Source: an uncultured Caryophanales bacterium
GTDB taxonomy: Bacteria; Bacillota_I; Bacilli_A; RF39; UBA660
DNA: 42,813 bases
Reading direction: 5' to 3'
NCBI GenBank assembly: GCA_946623125.1
Contig: CAMOQR010000010.1
Location: 1 to 42,813, forward strand
Positions 29,150-38,831 of this stretch are shown in pieces. Both the position numbers and the translations under genes were made by a program. The notes beneath the pieces were generated by a model. The model saw only the letters and a list, made by a program, of their open reading frames with translations, did no database searches and was not told where the DNA came from. The stretch's first letter is position 1. Every line of letters starts with the position of its first letter.

Positions 29150-30284
29150 TTTGATCTCCTATTATTATTCTTTCAAATTCTTTTTTATCTAAATTCTCTT
29201 TTTTGGGAATATCATATATCTTTGTTGTTTCTATTTCAAATTCTAACATAGAATCTTTTTCTTTTGATATTTTACTTATGATAGGAAGAGTAACATCTTT
29301 TTTTATCTGATTTAAATAGTATTTTCCTTTTTCATTTAATCCGAGAATTCGAATATAGGAAATATCTTTCCATTCTTCTTTCTCTTTCTTTGTAAAATTA
29401 CATAAAATATGATTTAACATTCTCATGATTTTATTGTAGGTAAATCTTTTACTTTTTACTTTTTCTATTAATTCTTCTATTGTATTTACAGATGTGATTT
29501 CTTTTTTTAAAGTATGTTCCATTCCTTCATTTACAGTTTCATAAATAGATAAATCTTTTTCTGTGATAATTTTATATTTTAAGATGTCAAAATAATCATT
29601 CCAATGATGTGTATTTTTTAAATAAGGATATACTTCCGGTGGGACATATTCTTGGACTTTCTCCTTCCTGTTTATGGCCTCTCGGATAGATGAGGCACTT
29701 GAGAAGGATTGAAGATTTTTATCATGATAATTATTGATTCTTTTGATTGTTTCTGCTTTTATTTGATAGTTATTTTGAATTATTGTTTTTAAATAACTGA
29801 TTCCTAATAAATCATTTGGTGTATTTATATTTTTTCCTGTTAAATCATAGACTGCTTTTGAAATGGCAGTTGGATAGTTATTTCCAAATTTAGAATATAT
29901 TTTTACTAGTTTTTCAAAGTCATCATTTTCAATTTGCGTTTTAGCAATAATCTCTAAATCTTCTATATTATCGGATTCACTTCCAAATATTAGTTTTTCT
30001 ACTTTTAAGTTTTCTAATATGGTTATAGCACCATATGCGAAAAAGTCTGCTGATTGTGTTGCGAATGGATAGGGTAGTTCTATTACGAGATCTACTCCCA
30101 TTTTTAGTGCAATTTCTGTTCTTTTCCATTTGTCGATGATTGAAATATCTCCTCTTTGGGTAAAGCCTCCATTCATTACAACAATGATTGCATATTCAGG
30201 ATATTTTTCTTTTATTGTATTTAAATGATATAAATGACCATAGGTAAAAGGGTTGTATTCTGCGATAATTCCAATTGCTTTCAT
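29136..30284 (-). CDS. tmcAL: tRNA(Met) cytidine acetate ligase (YlbM family)
   Basis: GIIAEYNPFTYGHLYHL, VMNGGFTQRGD, ELPYPFATQSADFFAYGAI. Confidence 0.94.
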   Translation of the reverse strand: MKAIGIIAEYNPFTYGHLYHLNTIKEKYPEYAIIVVMNGGFTQRGDISIIDKWKRTEIALKMGVDLVIELPYPFATQSADFFAYGAITILENLKVEKLIFGSESDNIEDLEIIAKTQIENDDFEKLVKIYSKFGNNYPTAISKAVYDLTGKNINTPNDLLGISYLKTIIQNNYQIKAETIKRINNYHDKNLQSFSSASSIREAINRKEKVQEYVPPEVYPYLKNTHHWNDYFDILKYKIITEKDLSIYETVNEGMEHTLKKEITSVNTIEELIEKVKSKRFTYNKIMRMLNHILCNFTKKEKEEWKDISYIRILGLNEKGKYYLNQIKKDVTLPIISKISKEKDSMLEFEIETTKIYDIPKKENLDKKEFERIIIGDQNDKE

Positions 30285-30454
30285 TTTATCCCTCTTTTCT
30301 TTGAATGTATTTTATCATATTCTTTCTCTTTTTACAATTGTTCTAAGATTAATGAGCTTTTCATATATATTTCATGTAAAGTTCTTATTTTTTATCTATT
30401 TCTATTATGGAAAATAAAAAGTGTGATATAATTTGATTGAGTGGAGGGTGAGAT

Positions 30455-31531
30455 ATGAGAGCAATTATTGTTGCCGGTGGTACGGGTGGACATATCTATC
30501 CTGCTATTGCTATTATGAATAAAATAAAAGAAAAGGAAGATTCTTCTGAATTTTTATATATTGGTACGAATGATCGAATGGAAAAAGATATTATTCCTAA
30601 GATGGGAATTTCTTTTATTGGACTTGATATGAAAGGATTAAATCGTCATAGTCTTTTATCAAATGCACAAGTATTATCCATGTTTTTTAAGGCTGTTTCT
30701 CGTAGTAAAAAGATTATTAAAGATTTTCAACCGGATGTTGTGATTGGGGCAGGTGGTTATATTACGGCTCCTGTTTTATATGCTGCTTCTCAGTGTCATA
30801 TTCCTACTTTGATTCATGAACAAAACTCTATTCCAGGAGTTTCCAATCGTTTTATTAGTCGTTTTGCAGATCGTATTTGTGTATCTTTACCAAATAGTCT
30901 TTCTTTATTTCCAAAAGACAAATGTGTATATACAGGAAATCCTAGAAGTGAAGAAATTATTAAGACAGATAAAATGCTAAAGACTGATTTTGGTTTTGTA
31001 GAGAATAAAAAATTAGTAATTATTGTTATGGGGTCATTAGGAAGTACTACTATGACAGAAAAGTTGAAAGAGTTAATTCCATCTTTTACTGGTAAAGATT
31101 ACCAAGTCTTAATTATTACTGGTAAAAAGTATTTTGATGACTATAAAGATATTTCAGTTGGGGATAATGTTCGTATTGTTCCTTTTATGGATAATTTAAT
31201 TCAATTAATGAAAGATACCGATTTGATGGTATCTCGTGCAGGGGCATCTACGATTGCCGAGATTACAGCAATAGGGCTTCCTGCAATTTTAGTTCCTTCT
31301 CCTTATGTTACTGCAAATCATCAATTTAAAAATGCAAAAGAATTATCTGATGCTGGTGCTTGTGTCATTGTTGAAGAAAAAGATTTTTCAAAGGATGTTA
31401 TTTTAAATGAAATTGATTCTTTAATTCATGATTCTTTGAAAATGGCTGAGATGTCTCGTTGTAGTAAAAAGTTTGGAATTAGTGATTCTTCTACCCGTAT
31501 TTATGAGGAAATTAGAAAGATAATTAGGTGA
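30455..31531 (+). CDS. murG: UDP-GlcNAc:undecaprenyl-PP-MurNAc-pentapeptide GlcNAc transferase
   Basis: IVAGGTGGHIYPAIAI, GAGGYITAPVLYAA, HEQNSIPGVSNRF, SRAGASTIAEI. Confidence 0.97.
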   Translation: MRAIIVAGGTGGHIYPAIAIMNKIKEKEDSSEFLYIGTNDRMEKDIIPKMGISFIGLDMKGLNRHSLLSNAQVLSMFFKAVSRSKKIIKDFQPDVVIGAGGYITAPVLYAASQCHIPTLIHEQNSIPGVSNRFISRFADRICVSLPNSLSLFPKDKCVYTGNPRSEEIIKTDKMLKTDFGFVENKKLVIIVMGSLGSTTMTEKLKELIPSFTGKDYQVLIITGKKYFDDYKDISVGDNVRIVPFMDNLIQLMKDTDLMVSRAGASTIAEITAIGLPAILVPSPYVTANHQFKNAKELSDAGACVIVEEKDFSKDVILNEIDSLIHDSLKMAEMSRCSKKFGISDSSTRIYEEIRKIIR

Positions 31532-31536
31532 TTAAA

Positions 31537-32445
31537 ATGAATGACACAATTGAAAAAATCAAAAAATTAAATCTAGGAAAAGTAGAAGAGAAGGTATCTT
31601 TAAAAAAGTATACAACTTATTGTGTTGGTGGTATTGCTAGAGCAATTGTTTATCCTAAAAATACTACTGCTTTGGTTCGATTATTAAAAATTCTACGTGG
31701 AGATAATATTCCTTTTAAAATTTTAGGGAATGGCTCTAATTTGCTTTTTAGTGATAAGCCATATGAAGGAGTTTTAATTAAATTAAGTGAATTTAATACG
31801 ATGAAGTATATTGGAAAAAAGAAAGTTCGTGTTGGGGCTGGATATTCTTTAATTAAACTTTCTCTTCAGACTGCAAAAAAAGGGTTAACTGGTTTGGAGT
31901 TTGCATCAGGAATTCCTGGTAGTGTAGGTGGAGCAGTTTTTATGAATGCAGGTGCTTATAAATCAGATATGGGGTATGTTGTTCAATCTGTAAAAGTATT
32001 AACTCCTGAGTTAAAAGTGATTACTTTAGTGAATAAAGAGATGGATTTTCATTATCGTAGTTCTTTTTTACAGTCTCATCCTGGTTTCATTTGTTTAGAG
32101 GCTGTTATTCAATTAGAAATTGGAAAAAAGGATGCTATTGAGGAGATCATTCGAGAAAGAAGAGCAAGAAGAATGGAGTCTCAACCTTTAGAATATCCGT
32201 CAGCTGGAAGTGTATTCCGTAATCCTACTGATAATTTTGCAGGTAAATTAATTGAAGATGTTGGACTTAAAGGCTTTCAAAAAGGGGGAGCCATGGTAAG
32301 TGATAAGCATGCTAATTTTATTATCAATTATAAAAATGCTACGAGTAGTGATATTAAATATTTAATTGATATGTGTCATGATAAAGTTTTAGATGAATAT
32401 GGAATTGATATGAAAATAGAACAAGAATTTGTTAATTGGGAGTAG
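31537..32445 (+). CDS. murB: UDP-N-acetylenolpyruvoylglucosamine reductase
   Basis: KILGNGSNLLFSD, GLEFASGIPGSVGGAVFMNAGAY, QPLEYPSAGSVFRNP. Confidence 0.97.
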   Translation: MNDTIEKIKKLNLGKVEEKVSLKKYTTYCVGGIARAIVYPKNTTALVRLLKILRGDNIPFKILGNGSNLLFSDKPYEGVLIKLSEFNTMKYIGKKKVRVGAGYSLIKLSLQTAKKGLTGLEFASGIPGSVGGAVFMNAGAYKSDMGYVVQSVKVLTPELKVITLVNKEMDFHYRSSFLQSHPGFICLEAVIQLEIGKKDAIEEIIRERRARRMESQPLEYPSAGSVFRNPTDNFAGKLIEDVGLKGFQKGGAMVSDKHANFIINYKNATSSDIKYLIDMCHDKVLDEYGIDMKIEQEFVNWE

Positions 32446-32449
32446 ATTT

Positions 32450-33139
32450 ATGGCTAAAAAAGTTGTTAAAAAAACAAGAATTAAACTATTCAATTTATTG
32501 CTAGTTCTTCTTATTTTAACAGGACTATTTTTTGGTGTAAAATTTTTATTTCAAATTCCTATTCAAAATATTATAATAGTTGGAAATCAATATTTAGAAG
32601 ATGATTATATTCTAAATCTTACTGATATTGGGGATTATCCTTCTTTTTTATTAACTCCCATCCATTCTAATGAGGAAAAAATTTCAAAATCTAATTATAT
32701 TGATTCTTGTAAGATTCGAAAGAAGTGGGGTTTTTTATTAGAAATAGAGATTAATGAGAATCGTGCTTTATTTTATGATATGAATCAAGAAAAGTTTGTT
32801 TTTAATAATGGTGAAAGTGTTGAAAAAGATGATATTTCACGTTCTTTTCGTGTTCCTAGATTATTAAATTATGTACCTGATAAAAAGTTTAAAAAGTTTT
32901 TAAAAGGAATGGGTAATATAAAAAATGATATTTTATCTAAGATTAGTGATATTGAATATCAACCAAATGATTATGATAAAGATCGTTTCTTATTATATAT
33001 GGATGATGGAAATATGGTATATCTTACTTTGACTAAGTTTAAGATGATAAATCAGTATAATAATGTATTATCTCAATTAGAAAATCATAAGGGTATTTTG
33101 TATTTAGATTCTGGAAATCATTTTCAAATTAAGGAGTAG
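32450..33139 (+). CDS. divIB: Cell-division protein DivIB/FtsQ
   Basis: Basic N-terminus, one TM, POTRA-like start IPIQNIIIVGNQYLEDDYIL; position after murG-murB. Confidence 0.85.
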   Translation: MAKKVVKKTRIKLFNLLLVLLILTGLFFGVKFLFQIPIQNIIIVGNQYLEDDYILNLTDIGDYPSFLLTPIHSNEEKISKSNYIDSCKIRKKWGFLLEIEINENRALFYDMNQEKFVFNNGESVEKDDISRSFRVPRLLNYVPDKKFKKFLKGMGNIKNDILSKISDIEYQPNDYDKDRFLLYMDDGNMVYLTLTKFKMINQYNNVLSQLENHKGILYLDSGNHFQIKE

Positions 33140-33141
33140 TT

Positions 33142-34446
33142 ATGTGTATTATAAAAAAAATAGTTCCATATGTTTTTCTTTATTGTTTTATCTTACTTTG
33201 TCTAATTTTATTTGGATATAATAATACGGATAATATTTGGAATTTTGGTATGGCATTTGCGATACGGAATGGAGAAATTCCTTATGTAGATTTTAATATT
33301 ATTACAACACCACTTTATGCTTTTTGCATGAGTCTTTTTTTGTTATTTAAAAAGAGTTATTTCTTATTTTTAATGGGCCAATCTTTTTTATGTGTTTGTT
33401 TTTTTTCTCTTATTTATAAAATGATTGGTAAAAAGATTGTTTTTTTAATTCCTATTATTTTTTTATCTTCTTGTTACATGATTTTTCCGAATTATAATTT
33501 TTTAGTTACTTTTTTTATTTTGCTTCTTATTTATTATGATTCAAAAAATGGTAATGATTATTGGATTGGATTTTTATTAGGATTATTGTTTCTTACTAAA
33601 CATACCATAGGTTTTGTTTTTATTGTCTTTTCCCTTATTTCTACTTTTTCTACTTCTAAGAGTTGGAAGAGAGTATTAGGGTGTATTGTTCCTTTGTTTT
33701 TCTTCTTTTTCTATTTAGTTTTTACAAATTCTCTTTCTTCTTTTATCAATCTATCCATTATGGGGTTATTTGATTTTGGACATGATAATGGAGGCGTTTT
33801 ATATTTTTTCCTTATTTTATCATTTTTCATTTTCCTTTATACTATTTATCATTTTTATAAAGAACCTAAAAATAAAAACAATTATTATTTATTTGCCAGT
33901 ATAAGTTTTGTTTTTCCTATTTGTGATTTTTTTCATTTTAATTATTTATTATTGATATTTTTTGTTCTTTTTCTATCTCGAAAGGATTTTGTTTTAAAAA
34001 AATATTATTATATCTCTTATATTTTTGTATTATTTTTCTTTATTTTAAATATTCGTAATAATATTGATACTTATCGATCTTTTTCTTTTTCTTCTCTTCC
34101 ACATTTTGAGGGATTGGTTGTGACGAGGGAGTTAGATTCTTATTTAAGAATGGTAAAAAGTCAATATCAAAAAAGAAAAAACTCTGTGATGATTAGTATG
34201 TCTAATATGATTTTTGATGTATCTCTTGATCATAAAATCACATATTTTGATATTCCTTTATATGGTAATTTTGGATATCATGGAGTAGATTCTATGATTT
34301 TAAAAATAGAAGATATGCATGATACTTATTTTTATATTCAAGATAGTCATAATGTTCAATTTTGTATTGAACTAAATCAGTATATTAGAAAACATTATGA
34401 ATTAATTGATAAAATAGAGGGGTATGAAATTTATTATAAAAAATAA
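33142..34446 (+). CDS. Polytopic membrane protein, putative GT-C/GT39-like glycosyltransferase
   Basis: About 10 hydrophobic segments; AIRNGEIPYVDFNIITTPLYAF resembles the 'G.iPY.Df....Pl' loop of GT-C transferases. Confidence 0.6.
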   Translation: MCIIKKIVPYVFLYCFILLCLILFGYNNTDNIWNFGMAFAIRNGEIPYVDFNIITTPLYAFCMSLFLLFKKSYFLFLMGQSFLCVCFFSLIYKMIGKKIVFLIPIIFLSSCYMIFPNYNFLVTFFILLLIYYDSKNGNDYWIGFLLGLLFLTKHTIGFVFIVFSLISTFSTSKSWKRVLGCIVPLFFFFFYLVFTNSLSSFINLSIMGLFDFGHDNGGVLYFFLILSFFIFLYTIYHFYKEPKNKNNYYLFASISFVFPICDFFHFNYLLLIFFVLFLSRKDFVLKKYYYISYIFVLFFFILNIRNNIDTYRSFSFSSLPHFEGLVVTRELDSYLRMVKSQYQKRKNSVMISMSNMIFDVSLDHKITYFDIPLYGNFGYHGVDSMILKIEDMHDTYFYIQDSHNVQFCIELNQYIRKHYELIDKIEGYEIYYKK

Positions 34447-34457
34447 ATTGTTTATGA

Positions 34458-34463
34458 TATACT
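34458..34463 (+). promoter_or_regulatory. Extended -10 (TGaTATACT)
   Basis: TGATATACT upstream of the 34486 ORF; no convincing -35. Confidence 0.4.
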
Positions 34464-34485
34464 AAAAAAGTAGGATGTGATTTAT

Positions 34486-34629
34486 ATGTATTTTGATCCA
34501 GGAACTGGAAGTTTAGTAATTCAATTGTTATTAGCCTTTTTTGCATCTATTGGTGCTTTTTTTGCTTTTTTTCGTACGAAAATAAAAGGATTATTTCATA
34601 GAAAAGATGATGAAAATGAAAAAAAATAG
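34486..34629 (+). CDS. 47-aa 'DPGTGS' membrane microprotein
   Basis: ATG after GGATGTG; MYFDPGTGSLVIQLLLAFFASIGAFFAFFRTKIKGLFHRKDDENEKK; overlaps the next gene by 23 nt; not in the ORF track. Confidence 0.85.
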   Translation: MYFDPGTGSLVIQLLLAFFASIGAFFAFFRTKIKGLFHRKDDENEKK

Positions 34630-35980
34630 AGACTTTTCTTCTTTCAGAGATCCTTCTGGATATATCTATTATCAAGATGGGGTTGTTATGAGATATATAT
34701 ATCCCTGTTATTTTAAACAATATGATCATTTGATGAGGAGTGGATTATATCAAGAATTAGTTGAGAAGGGGCTTTTAATACCTCATGAAGAAGTAGAAAG
34801 AGATTCTAATCACATTCTTTTGAAAGTTCAAAAGATTCCTTTTATTTCTTATTCTTATGAATGGGTTTTTGAACAATTAAAAGATGCTGCTTTATTAACT
34901 CTTTCCGTTTTACAAATTTCTTTAAAGTATGGAATGATTTTAAAAGACTGTAGTAGTTATAATGTACAGTTTTTAAAGGGAAAAGCAATTTTTATCGATA
35001 CCTTATCTTTTGATTTTTATCAAGATAATATGCCTTGGTTATCTTATGGACAGTTTAGTAGACATTTTCTTGCTCCTTTAATTTTAATGAAATATGTCGA
35101 TTATCGATTAAACTCTCTTATGAAAAATTATATTGACGGAATTCCTTTAGATTTATGTTCTCATTTATTAGGAAGAAGAGGGGGATTTATTGGATATTCT
35201 CATATAAAATTACAGAATAAGAGTATACAAAATCATCAAATGGATGGTAGAGAAGAAGTACCTCAAGTTCATATTTCTAAAAAGTCTTTATTTCAGATGA
35301 TTCAAATGGTAGAAAGACAAATTAAAAGACTTTCTTTAAAAGATTTTTCTAGTGAATGGGATGACTATTATCAAAATTCGAATTATTTTGATGCGATGAA
35401 TGAAAAGAAAAGAATTATTTCTGAAATGTGTCAGAAAATAAGTATATCAGATGATTCTCTTTCTTTTGATTTAGGGGGGAATGATGGAAGATTTTCTTCT
35501 TTGATATATCATATTTTTCATAATCATGTTGTATCTTTTGATATTGATTCAAATGCAGTTAGTCGCAATTATTTAAAGAATAAGGAAAAACAAACTTCTA
35601 TTTTACCTCTTGTTATGGATTTTACAAATCCATCTAGTGGGATAGGATTTGCAAATTGTGAAAGAATGAGTTTTATGGAAAGAGGAGGAGCATCTCTTAC
35701 TTTAGTTTTAGCCTTTCTTCATCATTTAGTGATTTCTAATAACTTATCTTTTGAAATGGTATCTCATTTTCTTTCGTCTATTACGCATTATCTTATTATT
35801 GAATTTGTACCTAAAGAGGATTCTCAAGTACAATTACTTTTAAAAACAAGAGAAGATATTTTTAAAGATTATGATATTCAGCATTTCAAAGATGTATTTT
35901 CAAATGATTTTAATATTTTAGAAGAGGTTTTAATTCCTAACACGAAAAGGACTTTATTCTTAATGGAGGTTTTGAAATGA
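34607..35980 (+). CDS. Kinase-like N-terminal domain fused to class I SAM methyltransferase
   Basis: RDPSGYIYYQDGVVMRYIYP, LKDCSSYNVQFLKGKAIFIDTLSF (kinase-like loop) and C-terminal LSFDLGGNDGRFSSL..VSFDIDSNAV (Rossmann). Confidence 0.75.
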   Translation: MMKMKKNRDFSSFRDPSGYIYYQDGVVMRYIYPCYFKQYDHLMRSGLYQELVEKGLLIPHEEVERDSNHILLKVQKIPFISYSYEWVFEQLKDAALLTLSVLQISLKYGMILKDCSSYNVQFLKGKAIFIDTLSFDFYQDNMPWLSYGQFSRHFLAPLILMKYVDYRLNSLMKNYIDGIPLDLCSHLLGRRGGFIGYSHIKLQNKSIQNHQMDGREEVPQVHISKKSLFQMIQMVERQIKRLSLKDFSSEWDDYYQNSNYFDAMNEKKRIISEMCQKISISDDSLSFDLGGNDGRFSSLIYHIFHNHVVSFDIDSNAVSRNYLKNKEKQTSILPLVMDFTNPSSGIGFANCERMSFMERGGASLTLVLAFLHHLVISNNLSFEMVSHFLSSITHYLIIEFVPKEDSQVQLLLKTREDIFKDYDIQHFKDVFSNDFNILEEVLIPNTKRTLFLMEVLK

Positions 35981-37527
35981 AAAATAAATATTTTTCAGTT
36001 TTTACAATTCTTCCTGTTTTGTTTTCTTTTACTTGTCTTTTGTTCTTATATACTTCTAATTTTTCTATTAATGGTGCAAGTTATGAGATATTTTTTGTTG
36101 AAGTTCTTAAAGTGTTCTTCTTATTTTTTATGATACATATACTTTTCTATTTTATCATGTCTCGTTTTTCTTTCTTTCCTCATTTTCTTCTTTATTTTGA
36201 ATTGCTTTTTATTCTGTTTTTTTTCTTAAAATTTCCTGTATGGATTTTATTCCTTTCTTTTTTTATTCTTTTATCTTTTAAAAAAGTATCTGTTACGTTT
36301 TCTGCTTTTTTTGATGCTTTTACTACTATTTTTTCTATTATGACGTGTTTTTTATTTCTTTATCATTTTGGATTATCCCTTTATTATATTGCATCTTTTC
36401 ATAATAGAGAAAAAGTAGTAGAACCACAGTATCCTACTAATATTGATTCTTCTCTTCCTAGTCCTAATATTTATTGGATTCATATGGATGGAATGCCTAG
36501 TCTTTCTTTTATGGAAAAGTATTATGATGCTTCTTATCCTGAGTTTACTAACTTTTTAGAAGAGCATCAGTTTCGTACTTCATTTGATTCATCTCTTCAA
36601 GTAGGTCATCATACTTTAACTTCTTTGGCTGCTATGTATAATCCTAATTATTATGATTCTTTTTTGAAGAGTTATTTAAAAGAACTTGATGATTGTTCTA
36701 TCAAGCATTGCAAAGTGAAGGATACAGTTTCTTTTGATGAGATTACTTATCATAGACTTTATAATGAGATGTTTCATGCTTTTCAAAAGAAGGGATATTC
36801 TATTGTTTCTGTTACAGAATTTAATCAATATACTTCTTTTTTAAGTGATTATACTTATGATCTTTCTTCTTTAAATGCTTCTTTTATTCCTAAGTATTCT
36901 CATATTTCGGACGAAGATACATTTTCTTATATTTATGATAGTCATTTTCATTCTTTTATTCAAAATATATTTGGTTATTCTTATCCTTTAAAGAATTATA
37001 CTTCTCAAAAAGTAAAATATTCTAATTTTTCTGCATATCCATTTATTTCTAAAAGTTCTTATTTACCAGTGCGTGCTGCCCTTAGTGGGATTGAGGATAG
37101 TAAATTATCTCTTTCAAATCCTAGGTTTACTTTTATTGACCAATCTATTATGCATCTTAATTGGAATTATGATGAGAATGGTAAAAAAATTGGGGATCAT
37201 AATACCAATTTAGATGATTTTTTGGGGAATTATACTTATACATTGAAATTATTAGAAGAGATGATTTTATATATTCAAGATAGGGATCCTTCTAGTGTTA
37301 TTATTATTCAGGGGGATCATGGAATTCATTTTTTAGATGAAAAAACTTTAATGAATTATTTCCATATTAGTAGAGAAGAGACTCTTTCTTTTAGAAATTC
37401 TGTTATGAGTGCTTGCTTTATTCCAGATAAATCTTTGGATAATCAAAAGATACTTGATAATCCTTTAAATATTAGTAGATATTTAATAAATCATTATGTT
37501 GGAAATAATTATGAATACCTCAAATAA
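35977..37527 (+). CDS. Membrane alkaline-phosphatase-superfamily (sulfatase/phosphoglycerol-transferase-like) protein
   Basis: N-terminal TM bundle then extracytoplasmic domain NIYWIHMDGMPSLSFMEKYY...VIIIQGDHGIHF (metal-site DHG). Confidence 0.75.
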   Translation: MKNKYFSVFTILPVLFSFTCLLFLYTSNFSINGASYEIFFVEVLKVFFLFFMIHILFYFIMSRFSFFPHFLLYFELLFILFFFLKFPVWILFLSFFILLSFKKVSVTFSAFFDAFTTIFSIMTCFLFLYHFGLSLYYIASFHNREKVVEPQYPTNIDSSLPSPNIYWIHMDGMPSLSFMEKYYDASYPEFTNFLEEHQFRTSFDSSLQVGHHTLTSLAAMYNPNYYDSFLKSYLKELDDCSIKHCKVKDTVSFDEITYHRLYNEMFHAFQKKGYSIVSVTEFNQYTSFLSDYTYDLSSLNASFIPKYSHISDEDTFSYIYDSHFHSFIQNIFGYSYPLKNYTSQKVKYSNFSAYPFISKSSYLPVRAALSGIEDSKLSLSNPRFTFIDQSIMHLNWNYDENGKKIGDHNTNLDDFLGNYTYTLKLLEEMILYIQDRDPSSVIIIQGDHGIHFLDEKTLMNYFHISREETLSFRNSVMSACFIPDKSLDNQKILDNPLNISRYLINHYVGNNYEYLK

Positions 37528-37530
37528 TAT

Positions 37531-37558
37531 TTGCAAAAATAATAAAATATTGTATAAT
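37531..37558 (+). promoter_or_regulatory. ftsAZ promoter
   Basis: TTGCAA, 16 nt, TATAAT with TG extension. Confidence 0.6.
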
Positions 37559-37575
37559 TAATTTTAAGGTAGGAG

Positions 37576-38820
37576 ATGAGGATTGTGAGCGATGTTTATA
37601 CTGGTATTGATTTAGGTACAGATAGCATTAAAATCATAGTTTGTGAAAAATTTCATGATCAATATCATGTGTTGGCAACTCATTGTGCATCATCTGCTGG
37701 CATTAAAGATGGATTTGTTGTTGATATGAAGTCTTGTGTTAATAGTGTGAAAAATGCTGTTAAAAATGCAAATGATCTTTTGGGAATTGCTATTAATAAA
37801 GTGGTTTGTTGTGTTCCTCCAAAAGATTGTAAGATGGATATTGTAAGTGGTTCGTGTTCTGTAGTAGATTATAATGAAATAACAGGACTTGATGTTAGTA
37901 ATGTATTGTTGGATGCTTTGAAAAAAGTAAATCTTACAAATGATGAATTGGTTACTGCTATGCCTATACATTTTACGATTGATGATGATGTTGTTGTTCA
38001 TGATCCTAAAGGTATGCATGGTAGTGTTTTAAATGCTAAAGTTGTTGTAAGTACTACGCCGAAAGAGCCTTTATATCGTATTTTAGAAGTATTGAAGTTA
38101 AGTGGTTTAGAAACTGTTGATATTTGTTATTCTTCTTTTGGGGATTATTATTCTTTGGCAGATAAGAAGTATGATGAATTGGTTGGTGCGATTATTAATA
38201 TTGGGGAAGAATCTACCAATGTTTCTGTGTTTAATCGTGGAATTCAAATAAAAAATGGAGTTTTACCTGTAGGAAGTAAAAACGTTGATAAAGATTTAAT
38301 GTATGCATTTAAGGCTAAATTAAGTGATTGTCGAGAGTTAAAAGAAGAGTTTGCAATTTCTGTTTCTGCTTTGGCTAGTGAGGATGATATTTGGGATTTG
38401 ACAGTTGATAATAATGAGGTAAAAAAAGTTTCTCAATTGTCTGTTTCTAAGGTAGTTGAGGCGCGTGTTCGTGAAATTTTAAAACTTGCCAAAAATGAAA
38501 TAAAAAACTTAACAAATAGAGAAATACGTTATATAATGATAACAGGTGGCTTAAGCGAATTGGCTGGTTTTTCTACTTTGGTAGAACAGGAATTTGGTTT
38601 CGTTGCTAAAGTAGGAAATATTCCTATAATTGGAATTCGACATAATAAGTTTAGTAGTTGTTTTGGAATTATTAAATTTTTTAATGATAAATTGGAATTA
38701 AGAGGAAAAGATTATAACATGTTTACGAAGGAAGAGTTGGAGTCTATAATGTTATCTTCCCGCGATATGTCTGGAAATAACCTAACTAGTAAAATGTTTG
38801 ATCATTATTTTGATGATTAG
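37576..38820 (+). CDS. ftsA: Cell-division protein FtsA
   Basis: [46 protein letters not shown]; upstream of ftsZ. GTG at 37585 has better RBS spacing. Confidence 0.93.
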   Translation: MRIVSDVYTGIDLGTDSIKIIVCEKFHDQYHVLATHCASSAGIKDGFVVDMKSCVNSVKNAVKNANDLLGIAINKVVCCVPPKDCKMDIVSGSCSVVDYNEITGLDVSNVLLDALKKVNLTNDELVTAMPIHFTIDDDVVVHDPKGMHGSVLNAKVVVSTTPKEPLYRILEVLKLSGLETVDICYSSFGDYYSLADKKYDELVGAIINIGEESTNVSVFNRGIQIKNGVLPVGSKNVDKDLMYAFKAKLSDCRELKEEFAISVSALASEDDIWDLTVDNNEVKKVSQLSVSKVVEARVREILKLAKNEIKNLTNREIRYIMITGGLSELAGFSTLVEQEFGFVAKVGNIPIIGIRHNKFSSCFGIIKFFNDKLELRGKDYNMFTKEELESIMLSSRDMSGNNLTSKMFDHYFDD

Positions 38821-38831
38821 GAGGAAATGAT

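Noticed and set aside
37690-38019. Minus-strand ORF of 109 aa inside ftsA
   Set aside because: Antisense shadow of ftsA; Ile/Asn/Tyr-rich with no recognisable domain.
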